The position numbers and the translations under genes were made by a program. Shown here piece by piece: positions 17,784-27,049 of a stretch of 38,795 nt of DNA (position 1 is its first letter; each line of letters opens with the position of its first letter). The notes under the pieces were generated by a model. It saw only the letters and a list, made by a program, of their open reading frames with translations. It was not told the origin of the DNA and did not search any database. Source of the stretch: Oligoflexia bacterium (GTDB lineage: Bacteria; Bdellovibrionota; UBA1018; CAIMNF01); contig CAIMWN010000213.1 in the NCBI GenBank assembly GCA_903845155.1, positions 1-38,795 on the forward strand. The letters run 5' to 3'.

Positions 17784-20700
17784 GCGTGCACAGCTCCTGT
17801 GGCAGCTGCGGGTCTATCATCATAGTCTTCTACTTCCGGACGTTCCCATTTTGAAAATAAACTGTAAACGCAAGGAACCACATACAAAGTGAGGAAGGTA
17901 GAAATAGCCACGCCACCAATGATGGAAATTGCCATCGGAACGCGGGTTTCCGCACCAGCTCCAAAATTCAAGGCTTCCGGTACCGCACCCGCGATGGTGG
18001 CGATTGAGGTCATGAGAATGGGGCGCAGGCGCACCGGACAGGCTTCCAACAAAGCGACATCAGGCGACGAACCTTCTGCTCTGCGCTGATTCGTAAAGTC
18101 CACCAAGAGAATGGAATTCTTTTTCACAATACCCATCAAGAGAATGAGGCCGATCATACTGAATAAACTCAAGGATTGATTGCATAAATAGAGTCCCACG
18201 AGAGCGCCCGACAAGCTGAAGGGAAGTGCCATCAAAACAGTTACGGGGTGAATGAAGCTGTTGAACTGAGAGGCGAGCACCATGTATGCAACTGCAATGC
18301 CGAGCAACAAGGCGAAAATTAAACTGGTGAATGCTTCTTTGAATGCTTCCGCACTTCCGGTGACTAAAATGCGATACCCTTCGTTGGCAGGCAAAATTTC
18401 CGCAGCCGCTTTCTCCAGTACCTCCAGTGCAGCTTGCTGTGACTTTCCGTGAGTCACATTTGCAAACATAGGAATGGCTCTCGCGCGGTTCATCCGCGTG
18501 ATGAGCTGCGGGCCGGTGGTGACTTTCACATCCATCGCTTCTTTGAGTGGAACGAGTTCTCCGTTCGATCCGCGGTTATTCCTAAGGTATAAATTTCCGA
18601 TGTCTTCTGGATTCGCATGTTGTTCTGGATTTGATCTTACGCGAATGTAATAGCGGTGATTGTCGAGTGGGTATTGTGTATTCGCATTAAAAATCTGTCC
18701 ACCAATAAGCGTTGCCACTTCTTGACCCATGGAGCTTACGCTCACACCAGACGCAGACGCTTTGTTTCGATCGGGAATAATTTGAACCTCTGGCATCCCA
18801 TCTTGGTAATCACTATTGAGATCTTCGATGAGTCCACTTGCTTCCATTTTCTTCGCAATGGCTTCTGAATAACCCATGAGTTTATTCCAATCAGGCCCTT
18901 CGAGTGTGAATTCAATCGGGAAACCGCGTGAGGCACTGAAGCCCGTCAGTGATAAATCTTGGGTAAATACATTATTGCCTGGAAGGGCCGCTTTTAAGGC
19001 TAAACGCACGCGATCCATCACTTCCCGTTGCGAAGCTTTCCGTTTGTTGCCTGGGGTAAGGATGACGTGAATGTTACCAATGTTGACTACGTTGTTCCCT
19101 TCGTAATTTCCGATGGTCGTATAGTAGTCTTGAATTTCAGGTTGAGTCTTGAGGTAAGTTTCTGCTCTTTTGAAGACCAAGTCAGTGGCTGCAATGGACG
19201 TCCCGACTGGGGCTTTAATGGTGATCAGAAATAGTGATTGATCCTGTTCCGGGATGAGCTCTTTTCTCAAAGTCGTCAAAAACATCATGGAGGTACTGAA
19301 AATCAAGAGTGAAATCATCACTACGGTGAGGCGATGATTGAGGGACCACTGAAGCGTTTTTTTGTAGGATTCAGAAAGTTTGTTCATGAAATTATCCATC
19401 ACCTTGATCATGAAGGTTGGATTGTCATGGGCGGAGTGCATAAAGCGAGCGCAACGCATTGGAGTCAGGGTGAGTGCTTCTAAGAGCGAGAGAAAAACGG
19501 CGACGGTAACAGTGATTCCATATTGGTAGAAAAACTTACCGACCACCCCTTGCATGAATACGACTGGAATAAAGATTGCTGCAATCGCGATCGTGGTCGC
19601 AATCGCGGCGAAGGTAATTTCTTTGGAGCCATCGATAGCGGCACGGAGACGGTTTTTACCCATTTCATAATGCCTGACAATATTCTCAAGCATCATGATG
19701 GCATCATCGACTACGATCCCGATGGCGAGACTCAGTCCGAGCAAGGTGAAAGTGTTCAAAGTGAAGTTGAAGAAATAGAGGGCGATGAATGCTCCCACGA
19801 TTGAAGTTGGAATGGCGAGAAGCACGTTGAAAGTAGAAGACCAAGAACCCAAGAAAAGGAAACACACGATCGCAGTTAAAATAGCTGCGTAAATGAGTGA
19901 CATGTTCAATTCATTTACGGATTCTTGAATGTACTTGGTGGTGTCGAGTTTGACGTCCATGTGATAGCCAGGCAAGAGGGTGGGGCGCAGTTGCTCCACT
20001 TTTTGGCGAACCAGTTTCGCGACTTCTACTGCATTGGATCCGTGTTGTTTTACTACACCCAAGCCCACCGCAGTTAAGCCGTTATAACGAGAAATTGCCC
20101 GTAGATCTGAGATGTCCTCTTTAATGGAAGCTACGCTCGATAGTAAAATCGGCTTATAATTGGGTCCGCCGCCGCGTGAGTTGATTCGTATTCTTGAGAA
20201 ATCCAATGTAGAGTGAGCCTCACCGAGAACACGAATGTTCATTTCGGTGAGTGGAGCTTCAATCCGTCCCGCAGGTTGCTCGATTTGCTCGGATTGAATG
20301 CTGGTTAAAATATCTGAACTCGTCAGTTCATATTGATGAAGTTTCTTAGAATCGATCCACACGCGCAAGTTTGGATCCACATACCCGCCCAGAGTCACAT
20401 CTCCCACGCCTTGAATCGTAGAGAGTTGGTCTTTGAGTGTATTTCGGGCGTAAATCATTTGTTTATAGAGGGGTACTGTTTCATCCGCAGTCACCATAAC
20501 CCAAAGAATAGGTTGATCTTCAGGGTTGGTTTTAGTGACGACGGGTGGATACAATGCAGTAGGAAGACGATTGTTGATCTGATCGATACGGTTCACGACT
20601 TCTTCGAGCGCGATATCAATGTTGTGATTCAAATTGAACTCACAAGTCACGTTTGCAACACCTTGGCTTACGCTCGAAGAAACGGTCTTCAAGCCTTCAA

Positions 20701-20920
20701 TACCCATGACTGCGTCTTCGACAATATCGACCACTGCCATTTCCATTACTTCGGGTGCTGCGTTATCCAGGCGAAGCGCGATGTTCACGATGGGAAAATC
20801 GACATCGGGCATCTGACTGATTCCCATTCGTTGAAACGAGATGGCTCCGAAAATGATCAATGCAAACATTAGCATCCATGCAAATACGGGGCGTCGAATG
20901 GAAATTTCTGAAATACTCAT
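17780..20920 (-). CDS. RND-family efflux permease (first of a tandem pair)
   Basis: 1046 residues, preceded by AAGGAGA at good spacing. It aligns by eye with the following permease over its whole length (for example RRPVFAWMLM and PEDQPI, and an identical GIVVDDAIMMLENIVRH), so the pair arose by duplication. The proton-relay Asp pair and the TM10-11 motif GIVKKNSILLVDF are intact. No membrane-fusion protein, outer-membrane factor or regulator gene lies on either side, so partners must be encoded elsewhere. A nested palindromic region upstream is a candidate control site. Confidence 0.93.
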   Translation of the reverse strand: MSISEISIRRPVFAWMLMFALIIFGAISFQRMGISQMPDVDFPIVNIALRLDNAAPEVMEMAVVDIVEDAVMGIEGLKTVSSSVSQGVANVTCEFNLNHNIDIALEEVVNRIDQINNRLPTALYPPVVTKTNPEDQPILWVMVTADETVPLYKQMIYARNTLKDQLSTIQGVGDVTLGGYVDPNLRVWIDSKKLHQYELTSSDILTSIQSEQIEQPAGRIEAPLTEMNIRVLGEAHSTLDFSRIRINSRGGGPNYKPILLSSVASIKEDISDLRAISRYNGLTAVGLGVVKQHGSNAVEVAKLVRQKVEQLRPTLLPGYHMDVKLDTTKYIQESVNELNMSLIYAAILTAIVCFLFLGSWSSTFNVLLAIPTSIVGAFIALYFFNFTLNTFTLLGLSLAIGIVVDDAIMMLENIVRHYEMGKNRLRAAIDGSKEITFAAIATTIAIAAIFIPVVFMQGVVGKFFYQYGITVTVAVFLSLLEALTLTPMRCARFMHSAHDNPTFMIKVMDNFMNKLSESYKKTLQWSLNHRLTVVMISLLIFSTSMMFLTTLRKELIPEQDQSLFLITIKAPVGTSIAATDLVFKRAETYLKTQPEIQDYYTTIGNYEGNNVVNIGNIHVILTPGNKRKASQREVMDRVRLALKAALPGNNVFTQDLSLTGFSASRGFPIEFTLEGPDWNKLMGYSEAIAKKMEASGLIEDLNSDYQDGMPEVQIIPDRNKASASGVSVSSMGQEVATLIGGQIFNANTQYPLDNHRYYIRVRSNPEQHANPEDIGNLYLRNNRGSNGELVPLKEAMDVKVTTGPQLITRMNRARAIPMFANVTHGKSQQAALEVLEKAAAEILPANEGYRILVTGSAEAFKEAFTSLIFALLLGIAVAYMVLASQFNSFIHPVTVLMALPFSLSGALVGLYLCNQSLSLFSMIGLILLMGIVKKNSILLVDFTNQRRAEGSSPDVALLEACPVRLRPILMTSIATIAGAVPEALNFGAGAETRVPMAISIIGGVAISTFLTLYVVPCVYSLFSKWERPEVEDYDDRPAAATGAVHA

Positions 20921-20970
20921 GGTGTCGTTCTCCTTGCGGACCAGCTTATCAGCAAGGCTTGGTCGCTTGC

Positions 20971-21018
20971 ATTAATCAATTAGCATAGCTAACGAATTTT
21001 GTGTACGATTTGATTAAT
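20971..21018 (-). promoter_or_regulatory. Nested inverted repeats upstream of the RND operon
   Basis: Outer arms ATTAATCAA (20971-20979) and TTGATTAAT (21010-21018) are exact inverted copies 30 bp apart. Inside, TTAGC-ATA-GCTAA (20980-20992) is a second perfect palindrome, overlapping a minus-strand TATGCT that could be the -10. This layout fits repressor or activator control of the efflux genes. No regulator gene is adjacent. Confidence 0.45.
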
Positions 21019-21062
21019 GACGCAATCGCTCTTTCCAAGCGGGGTTGCCTCAACTAATGTGA

Positions 21063-21353
21063 ATGAAGATGATGATCATTTTGAAAACATCGAAAGGCCG
21101 AGAAGTTTTTGTGAATGACGGTTCCGGAAAGGAAATTGATACTTCACGGGAGGTGCTTCTTTTGCATCCCGTGGTTCATTATTACTACAAAGACGGAACT
21201 AAAGGGTCGGCTACTCAGAGTATGGATGGGGATTCATACGACGTATAGAGCTGGCAATAATATTTTGCGATCAGCAGCGAAAACGGAAAACTCGTAAAAT
21301 CTACTGCTCGCGTTAACACGAATTCAGTGGGTAAGTATTTGAAAATGCTATGA
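21063..21353 (+). pseudogene. Short decayed reading frame with two in-frame stops
   Basis: A 61-codon frame (KTSKGREVFVNDGSGKEIDTS...) ends at TAG (21246-21248). The same frame then meets a TAA at 21258-21260 and continues with protein-like sequence (YFAISSENGKLVKSTARVN) to a TGA at 21351. Taken together, 97 codons look like one small gene broken by two nonsense changes. No Shine-Dalgarno site. The first part alone could instead be a true 61-residue protein. No family recognised. Confidence 0.35.
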
Positions 21354-21424
21354 TCTTTGTAGGGTTGAATTCTCGCGGAAGAAAAGTTTTTTGAGATTGA
21401 GCTCTTCCGCGCTAAGCCCCTTGG

Positions 21425-22342
21425 ATGACTCATCTTTTTACAAGTCGTCAAGCTCTTCCAGTCGTACTTACAGCGTGTCTATTATACTCCCCCTTTATCA
21501 CCGATGTGAGTGATGCACTTTGCGACTTACTCCCTGCAAATTATCTTAGTTTCCCGGTGGGTCTAAACACGGGGCTCAGCGAAGCGGAATACAATCAAGT
21601 CCTAGACGAAGTGGATGCAACATTTGGATCTGAAGTTGCAAATCATGGAGGCAAGTTAATGATTGGTCGGCGGCAATGGGATAAGCCCGAAGTCAATGCA
21701 CATGCGTTTCGAAAGGGACATCGTTGGCATATTGAGGTGGACGGTGGAACTGCCCGTTTCCCGAGCATGACGATGGATGGACTGAGGCTTGTCGTCTGTC
21801 ATGAGCTTGGGCACCACCTGGGCGGATATCCCCAGTATGATGACAATACGAAGATGTCGATTGAAGGACAGGCCGATTACTACGCCACCTTGAAGTGTAT
21901 GCGTAAACTATTTTCAGGCGACGATAATGTGGCAGCGGTTTCTCGCATGACGGTTCATCCTTTGGTGCGTGAAAAGTGTGAAATGCAATTTACTACCGAT
22001 CAAACACGCGCACTTTGCATTCGGAATGCAATGGCATCTGAGGTTTTGGCGATCGTTCTTCATGAGTCAACCCATGAGCATACCCTGAAGCCAAGTTTCG
22101 AGACTCCGGTAGCCCGCGTGGTATCAAGTATTTTTGAAGGACATTCAAATTCCCAGTGCAGGCTCGATACTTTTTTCAATGGATCACTTTGTGGTGTTGA
22201 TGCGAATGAAGATATGAACAGTGCTCAACCCGAACCTGGTACCTGCTCAGAGGAGAGGGGCGATGTTCATGGCGTACGCCCCCGTTGCTGGTACAAGCCA
22301 CTCAAGCCAACATCTCACCGAATCATTGCCGCACTAAGATAG
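21425..22342 (+). CDS. Exported zinc metallopeptidase-like protein (HExxHxxGG)
   Basis: 305 residues. A hydrophobic N-terminus (QALPVVLTACLLYSPFITDVSDA) serves as signal peptide. The zincin motif CHELGHHLGG gives His126, Glu127 and His130, and EGQADYYA supplies Glu147 as the likely third zinc ligand about 17 residues on, a gluzincin-like layout. The mature protein has roughly ten cysteines (GTCSEERG, PRCWYKP), suggesting disulphides outside the cytoplasm. It ends 33 bp before the methyltransferase gene and reads in the same direction. A secreted protease is likely, though the exact family is not identified. Confidence 0.75.
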   Translation: MTHLFTSRQALPVVLTACLLYSPFITDVSDALCDLLPANYLSFPVGLNTGLSEAEYNQVLDEVDATFGSEVANHGGKLMIGRRQWDKPEVNAHAFRKGHRWHIEVDGGTARFPSMTMDGLRLVVCHELGHHLGGYPQYDDNTKMSIEGQADYYATLKCMRKLFSGDDNVAAVSRMTVHPLVREKCEMQFTTDQTRALCIRNAMASEVLAIVLHESTHEHTLKPSFETPVARVVSSIFEGHSNSQCRLDTFFNGSLCGVDANEDMNSAQPEPGTCSEERGDVHGVRPRCWYKPLKPTSHRIIAALR

Positions 22343-22362
22343 TATTTTTGACTTTATTTCGC

Positions 22363-22368
22363 TATACT
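22363..22368 (+). promoter_or_regulatory. -10 element of a leaderless promoter for the methyltransferase gene
   Basis: TATACT, preceded by TTCGC, lies 7 nt before the ATG at 22376. The upstream block TTTTTGAC...TTTCGCTAT resembles the sequence before the PhnA-domain gene. No Shine-Dalgarno site is present. Confidence 0.45.
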
Positions 22369-22375
22369 CAGACCG

Positions 22376-23314
22376 ATGTCGCATCTTCATGGCTATCTTG
22401 CATTTCCCGGTTTTCTTGACGAGTTAAAAGAAGAACTCAAGTTTGGCGGCATTAAGCCTAAGAAAATGGAAATTCACGGAAACTTGATTCTCGTGGACGG
22501 ACAAAAAAAGAAACCTGTTTGGGCGATGAATATTTGGGGTTCGGTTGAACGCCTTAAAATTGAATCCGTTGCGGATGCGATTCGAAAACTGAAAGCGATG
22601 GGGCTCCGGTGGTCGCACATGCCGTATCTCCATCATCGGCGCGTGGAATTAATATTAAAGGGGCTTAACGTCGCTGCCTCCAAAGCCTTTCATTTTCCTG
22701 AAGATCAGTTACCCACAAAAGCTCTCGGTTCCTTTGTGATGATCGCCCCCGATGAGATTTTAGCTTCCTCTCATTGCTCACAAACGATTCCACATGGTGA
22801 AATGACGTTTAAAGAAGACAAGTCAGTTCCGCCCACACGCGCATATCTCAAGCTTTGGGAGATTTTTACGCGCTTGGGAGTGAAACCAAAATCGGGTGAT
22901 GATTGCATTGATTTAGGCAGTTGCCCTGGTGGATGGACTTGGGTTTTGGCTAAATTGGGTGCCCAGGTGGTGAGCATTGATCGAAGTGAAATTGACTCGA
23001 AGGTGCTCGCTATGAAAGGCGTACGTTTTATACAGGGGAATGCCTTTAGTTTAGATCCCACTCAGTTTGAAAAAATGGATTGGGTTTTTTCAGATGTAAT
23101 TTGTGAACCTCAAAAACTTTTAGAATTGGTTCAGAAATGGTTGGCACAATTCCCCAATGCGAATTTTATCTGCAGTGTGAAATTTAAAGGGGATACGGAT
23201 TTTCGTGTGATGAACGCATTTATTCGTATTCCTGGCTCATCACTCGTTCATTTGAATTGCAATAAGCACGAAGTGACCTGGGTGCGGTTGGCAGCTCAGG
23301 CTATTGAACCGTAA
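22376..23314 (+). CDS. RlmM/FtsJ-like 2'-O-ribose RNA methyltransferase
   Basis: 312 residues. The Rossmann core has IDLGSCPGGWTW (motif I, 178-189), the usual SAM site of RlmM and FtsJ. The K-D-K-E tetrad can be placed at Lys159, Asp240 (FSDV), Lys269 (SVKFKG) and Glu299 (NKHEVTW). The C-terminal HLNCNKHEVTW matches the E. coli RlmM end (LYHDREEVTVHVRR). RlmM methylates the ribose of C2498 in 23S rRNA. This protein is about 50 residues shorter at the N-terminus, so the target may differ. Its end overlaps the next gene, on the opposite strand, by 14 bp. Confidence 0.83.
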   Translation: MSHLHGYLAFPGFLDELKEELKFGGIKPKKMEIHGNLILVDGQKKKPVWAMNIWGSVERLKIESVADAIRKLKAMGLRWSHMPYLHHRRVELILKGLNVAASKAFHFPEDQLPTKALGSFVMIAPDEILASSHCSQTIPHGEMTFKEDKSVPPTRAYLKLWEIFTRLGVKPKSGDDCIDLGSCPGGWTWVLAKLGAQVVSIDRSEIDSKVLAMKGVRFIQGNAFSLDPTQFEKMDWVFSDVICEPQKLLELVQKWLAQFPNANFICSVKFKGDTDFRVMNAFIRIPGSSLVHLNCNKHEVTWVRLAAQAIEP

Positions 23315-23804
23315 TATTTTCGATTCCGATCACGCTTCCAAAAACTCTTTTTGCTGCTAAATACATGGTCGTGAATTTTTGAGGAATTCCGTTTTGGTCA
23401 TTCGCCACTGCACTCCAGGCTTGTCCTTGCCGCGTGATTGAAAAATTGAAAAAGTGGTAAATGTTTTGAATTCCGTCATATAAATAATTGAGTGTGAGTG
23501 GGCCACCGCTGGTTGAATTAAAGTTCTGAGCCATAATAATGATGGCGTCTTTCCCGCCTGATTGATAGATGACCACGCCACTCGGAAGGTCGGCGAGTGA
23601 GACAGGAGTGTTCATACCACTTTTAGTGTAATAGATATCGCTTATATTGGAGTCCACATCTACGTCTACACCCACATTCATGGTTCCGCTGAAAGCATCA
23701 CTCGTTGCGGTGAAGAGAGGAATTTTTGTGTCCGCAAGCGATGCAGAGGAGAAGGTGATGATTCCAAGAATCAGTGCCAAACTTAATTTCAATTTCATAA
23801 GCAA
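23301..23804 (-). CDS. Small exported protein of unknown function
   Basis: 167 residues with signal peptide (KLKLSLALILGIITFSSASLA). Start choice: a TTG at 23804 has AAGGA at the best distance (about 6 nt), while the ATG at 23798 is 12 nt away; the two differ by two residues. The mature protein is rich in Asp, Ser, Thr and Tyr with a beta-like pattern (VGVDVDVDSNISDIYY) and no cysteine. No family recognised. Confidence 0.7.
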   Translation of the reverse strand: MLMKLKLSLALILGIITFSSASLADTKIPLFTATSDAFSGTMNVGVDVDVDSNISDIYYTKSGMNTPVSLADLPSGVVIYQSGGKDAIIIMAQNFNSTSGGPLTLNYLYDGIQNIYHFFNFSITRQGQAWSAVANDQNGIPQKFTTMYLAAKRVFGSVIGIENITVQ

Positions 23805-24007
23805 ATTACTTCCTTTGAAGTCAGGATAGGGGTGAGAGGCGCACCATTAAAATAGGTAATTTTTGCTGCGTAATGTGCGTTAAAATGCGTCTTTGCGTCA
23901 GGTAATGGTAATGATAGGCGTTTATCTTTGAGGTCACTATTCATTTACATCGATTAAATTTAAAAAACCCTTGAGCAGAGAGTTACTTTCGAATGACACG
24001 CACTCTA

Positions 24008-27000
24008 TCAAAATGGTTCCATAGAACGCGGGTGCCCACCCGGAGTGAGGTTTCGCCCTTCGACTTTTTTTGCTGGTTCCGAAATTTTATTTACTTGCAA
24101 GGATCGTCCTACGCCAAAAATCTGAACTTGTCCGCTTGCAACAATCAAACGCTGTGTGGTGATGATGTCTCGGTACTTTTCATACACTTCTTTTCTCAAA
24201 ATCAAATCCATCGTTCCAAACTCATCTTCGAGAGTAATAAAGCACGCACCCTTTGCAGTGGGTGGCCTTTGCATCACGATGGTCACGCCTGAGAGGGTGA
24301 TCCATTTTTTATAGCGTGCCGCTTTTAAGTCTCGGCTCGTGCATTTCGGAAGATTTGGGTTTTCAGCACGAATGGCCATCATGATATTTCCGCGCGTGGA
24401 GTAAGAGAAGGCTTCATGCTCAGAGCGCATGGTTTCAAAAAGTGTCATTTGCTCAAAGCTTGCCTGTGGTGCCCCCTCGGGGATGAGGGTGGTATTGGCG
24501 ATGGCGCTCCAGAGTGTAAGTCGCTGATCATGGCCAAAGCAGCGAAAGGCATCTCCCAGTGCTAGCGTTTCGAGCACCGCCCTGGGCAGGCCGGATCTCG
24601 TTAGAAAATCTTGCAAGTGTTGAAAGGGCTTTCGTTCACGCTCCTCGATGAGCTTCGTGACCGCCTCTTTTGAAAGCCCACGCACTTCCCCGAACCCCAT
24701 CCTGACCGCGCGCCATTTCGGTGAGCTCGCACAGGTTTCCATGGTTGCATCCCACATTGAATATCTCGGATCGAGCGGGAGAACCGTAACACCACTTCGT
24801 TTTGCACTTTGAATGAGGCTATCTACTGAATAAAAACCCATGGGTTGCGAATTGATTAAGCCGCACAGAAATTCGGCGGGGTAGTGGCATTTTAAATAGG
24901 CCGATTGGTAAGTGATGATTGCAAAAGAAGCCGCATGCGATTCAGGAAAGCCGTAGTGCGCGTATCCTTTGAGATAACTAAAAAGCTCTTTCGCGTAATT
25001 TTCGTGAACTCCGTTTTGAATGAGGCCATTGAAAAAACGTTCTGCAATTTTATCGACACTTTCTACTTCTCTGAAACTCGCAAGCGAACGCCTCAGTTGA
25101 TCGGCTTCACTTGGGGTAAAGCCCGCACATTCAATCGCAAGTTTCATTACTTGCTCCTGAAAAATAGGAACTCCGTAAGTCCGGCTTAAGATTTTTTTAA
25201 AAACCTCATCATGATAGCGATAGTGAACTCCTCTTCGTTCCGCCATTCGCCGCTGAATATAGGGATGCACCATTTCGCCCACACTCGGCCCCGGGCGCAC
25301 AATGGCCACCTGAACGACCAGATCATAAAAATTTCGAGGCATGGTTTTAGGCAGCATGGATCGTTGGGCCCGCGATTCAATTTGAAAGGTTCCCTCGGTA
25401 TCGGCCGCGCAAATCATGTCGTAGGTTTTTTTGTCTTCAGCGGGGATATTCCTTCGATCCATCCCTATGAGGTCGCAAATTTTATGAAGTGCAGTTAAAA
25501 AACCAAGCGCGAGTAAGTCCACCTTCAGTAAGCCCACCGTATCGAGATCATTCTTGTCCCACTGAATGATGGTCCGGTTTACCATGCGTGCGGGTTCAAT
25601 GGGTACGGTCTCGATGATAGGGTGCTCAGATAAAGTGAAGCCGCCCGAATGAATGGAAAGATGGCGCGGAAAATCGGTAAGTTCTGCGACGAGCGCTTCA
25701 ATGACGGGGCGTTTGTGCGCTTCCTCACCTGCGATGCTTTCAAAGTTTCGTTCAAGCTCCTGCGCGGAAATCGTTCCCACCGGAATTCCCACCGCTTTTG
25801 AGATTTCAAGAAACGCGCTTCTACTTTGATAAGTGCGAACTGCAGAAATCATTCCCGCTCGCTCGCGTCCGTAGCGCGCGTACACATATTGAATCACTTC
25901 TTCCCTGCGTTCGTGTTCAAAGTCCACATCGATGTCGGGCGGTTCTGCGCGATTCTCGCTGATGAAGCGCTCAAATAACAAGTTCATCCGGACCGGGTCA
26001 ATGGGGGTGATGCCCAAGACATAACAGCAAATGGAGTTCGCGGCCGAACCTCGGCCCTGGCAAATAATGTTTTGTGAGCGGGCGAAATGAACAATATCGT
26101 GAATGGTCAGAAAATAGGCGGCATAATTCATTTTCTTGATGAGCGCGATTTCGTGGCGGATTTGTTTTTCTACATCGAGCGGAATGAGGCCTCGGTAGAT
26201 GAGGTGCGCTCCCTCGTAAACGAGCTTCTCAAAATACTCCTGTTCAGTGAATCCAGTGGGAATGAGTTCACGCGGGTAAGTGTAAGAAAGTTGGCTGAGT
26301 TGAAAGCTGCAGCTCTCTGCAATCTCGAGCGTGGATTGAATTGCGGAAGGGAGATCACGAAAGAGTGCGCGCATTTGAAGCGGAGTTTTTAAATGGCGTT
26401 CATCATTACCAAAAAGTTTGAAGCCCGCGTCTTTTACGGTGGTTCCCTCTCGTATGGCGGTCAGACAATCTTGCAAGCGTCTCCGTGTGGGAAGTGCGTA
26501 GTGAACGTCATTGTGCGCGATGATGGGAAGAGCGAAAGCGTTTGCGTGCTCGAGCGCAAACCTGGTCCGCGTTTCATCCAGTCCATCCAAGTAACGACAC
26601 AAAGGCAGATAGAGCCGTTTGGGAAAGAGCTCCTTTAAAAGATCCAGGCGCGTTTTTTCTGTTAAATCAGGAAGTGCGATGAGTCCCTGTGATTCCGGGC
26701 GTTCAAGGTGAGTAATGAGTTCACTCAGCTGAAGCATCGCTTCGCCTTTTTCTTTTCCCTGATGGGTGGTGGTGATGAGCCTGCAAAGCACGCCGTAGGC
26801 CGCACGATCTCGGGCGAGGAGGGTGAGTGGGGGATGGTCTTTTAAAGTGAGTTCTGCGCCGGCGATGAGTTTTACATTCTGGCGATGTTTTTGTTCTTCA
26901 AAGGCGCGGGGAAGCGCGTATACGCCATTGACGTCTGTGATTCCCACGGCGTTAATGCCCAGTTCGGACGCGCGAGAAATGTATTCACGTGAATCAGACG

Positions 27001-27049
27001 CACCTCTGAGAAATGAAAAATTAGATTTGCACTTGAGCTCCGCGTACAT
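24008..27049 (-). CDS. dnaE2: Error-prone DNA polymerase III alpha subunit DnaE2 (ImuC)
   Basis: 1013 residues. N-terminal PHP domain (NFSFLRGASDSREYISRASELG, GITDVNGVYALPR). The polymerase active site is PPDIDVDF with catalytic Asp372 and Asp374, preceded by CQGRGSAANS. The C-terminal OB fold is present (WITLSGVTIVMQRP, residues near 930). DnaE2 copies damaged DNA during the SOS response together with ImuA and ImuB. Its ATG directly follows the stop of imuB with no gap, so the genes are translationally coupled. Size and domain order are normal for the family. Confidence 0.95.
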   Translation of the reverse strand: MYAELKCKSNFSFLRGASDSREYISRASELGINAVGITDVNGVYALPRAFEEQKHRQNVKLIAGAELTLKDHPPLTLLARDRAAYGVLCRLITTTHQGKEKGEAMLQLSELITHLERPESQGLIALPDLTEKTRLDLLKELFPKRLYLPLCRYLDGLDETRTRFALEHANAFALPIIAHNDVHYALPTRRRLQDCLTAIREGTTVKDAGFKLFGNDERHLKTPLQMRALFRDLPSAIQSTLEIAESCSFQLSQLSYTYPRELIPTGFTEQEYFEKLVYEGAHLIYRGLIPLDVEKQIRHEIALIKKMNYAAYFLTIHDIVHFARSQNIICQGRGSAANSICCYVLGITPIDPVRMNLLFERFISENRAEPPDIDVDFEHERREEVIQYVYARYGRERAGMISAVRTYQSRSAFLEISKAVGIPVGTISAQELERNFESIAGEEAHKRPVIEALVAELTDFPRHLSIHSGGFTLSEHPIIETVPIEPARMVNRTIIQWDKNDLDTVGLLKVDLLALGFLTALHKICDLIGMDRRNIPAEDKKTYDMICAADTEGTFQIESRAQRSMLPKTMPRNFYDLVVQVAIVRPGPSVGEMVHPYIQRRMAERRGVHYRYHDEVFKKILSRTYGVPIFQEQVMKLAIECAGFTPSEADQLRRSLASFREVESVDKIAERFFNGLIQNGVHENYAKELFSYLKGYAHYGFPESHAASFAIITYQSAYLKCHYPAEFLCGLINSQPMGFYSVDSLIQSAKRSGVTVLPLDPRYSMWDATMETCASSPKWRAVRMGFGEVRGLSKEAVTKLIEERERKPFQHLQDFLTRSGLPRAVLETLALGDAFRCFGHDQRLTLWSAIANTTLIPEGAPQASFEQMTLFETMRSEHEAFSYSTRGNIMMAIRAENPNLPKCTSRDLKAARYKKWITLSGVTIVMQRPPTAKGACFITLEDEFGTMDLILRKEVYEKYRDIITTQRLIVASGQVQIFGVGRSLQVNKISEPAKKVEGRNLTPGGHPRSMEPF

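Noticed and set aside
20333-20872. A 179-codon open frame on the plus strand inside the first RND permease gene
   Set aside because: It is fully antisense to a well-supported permease and reads as unstructured sequence. Several similar long antisense frames (for example 16932-17432) arise from codon bias of the RND genes.
21246-21260. Programmed readthrough or recoding of the two in-frame stops
   Set aside because: Two different stop codons four codons apart without any recoding structure are better explained by gene decay.
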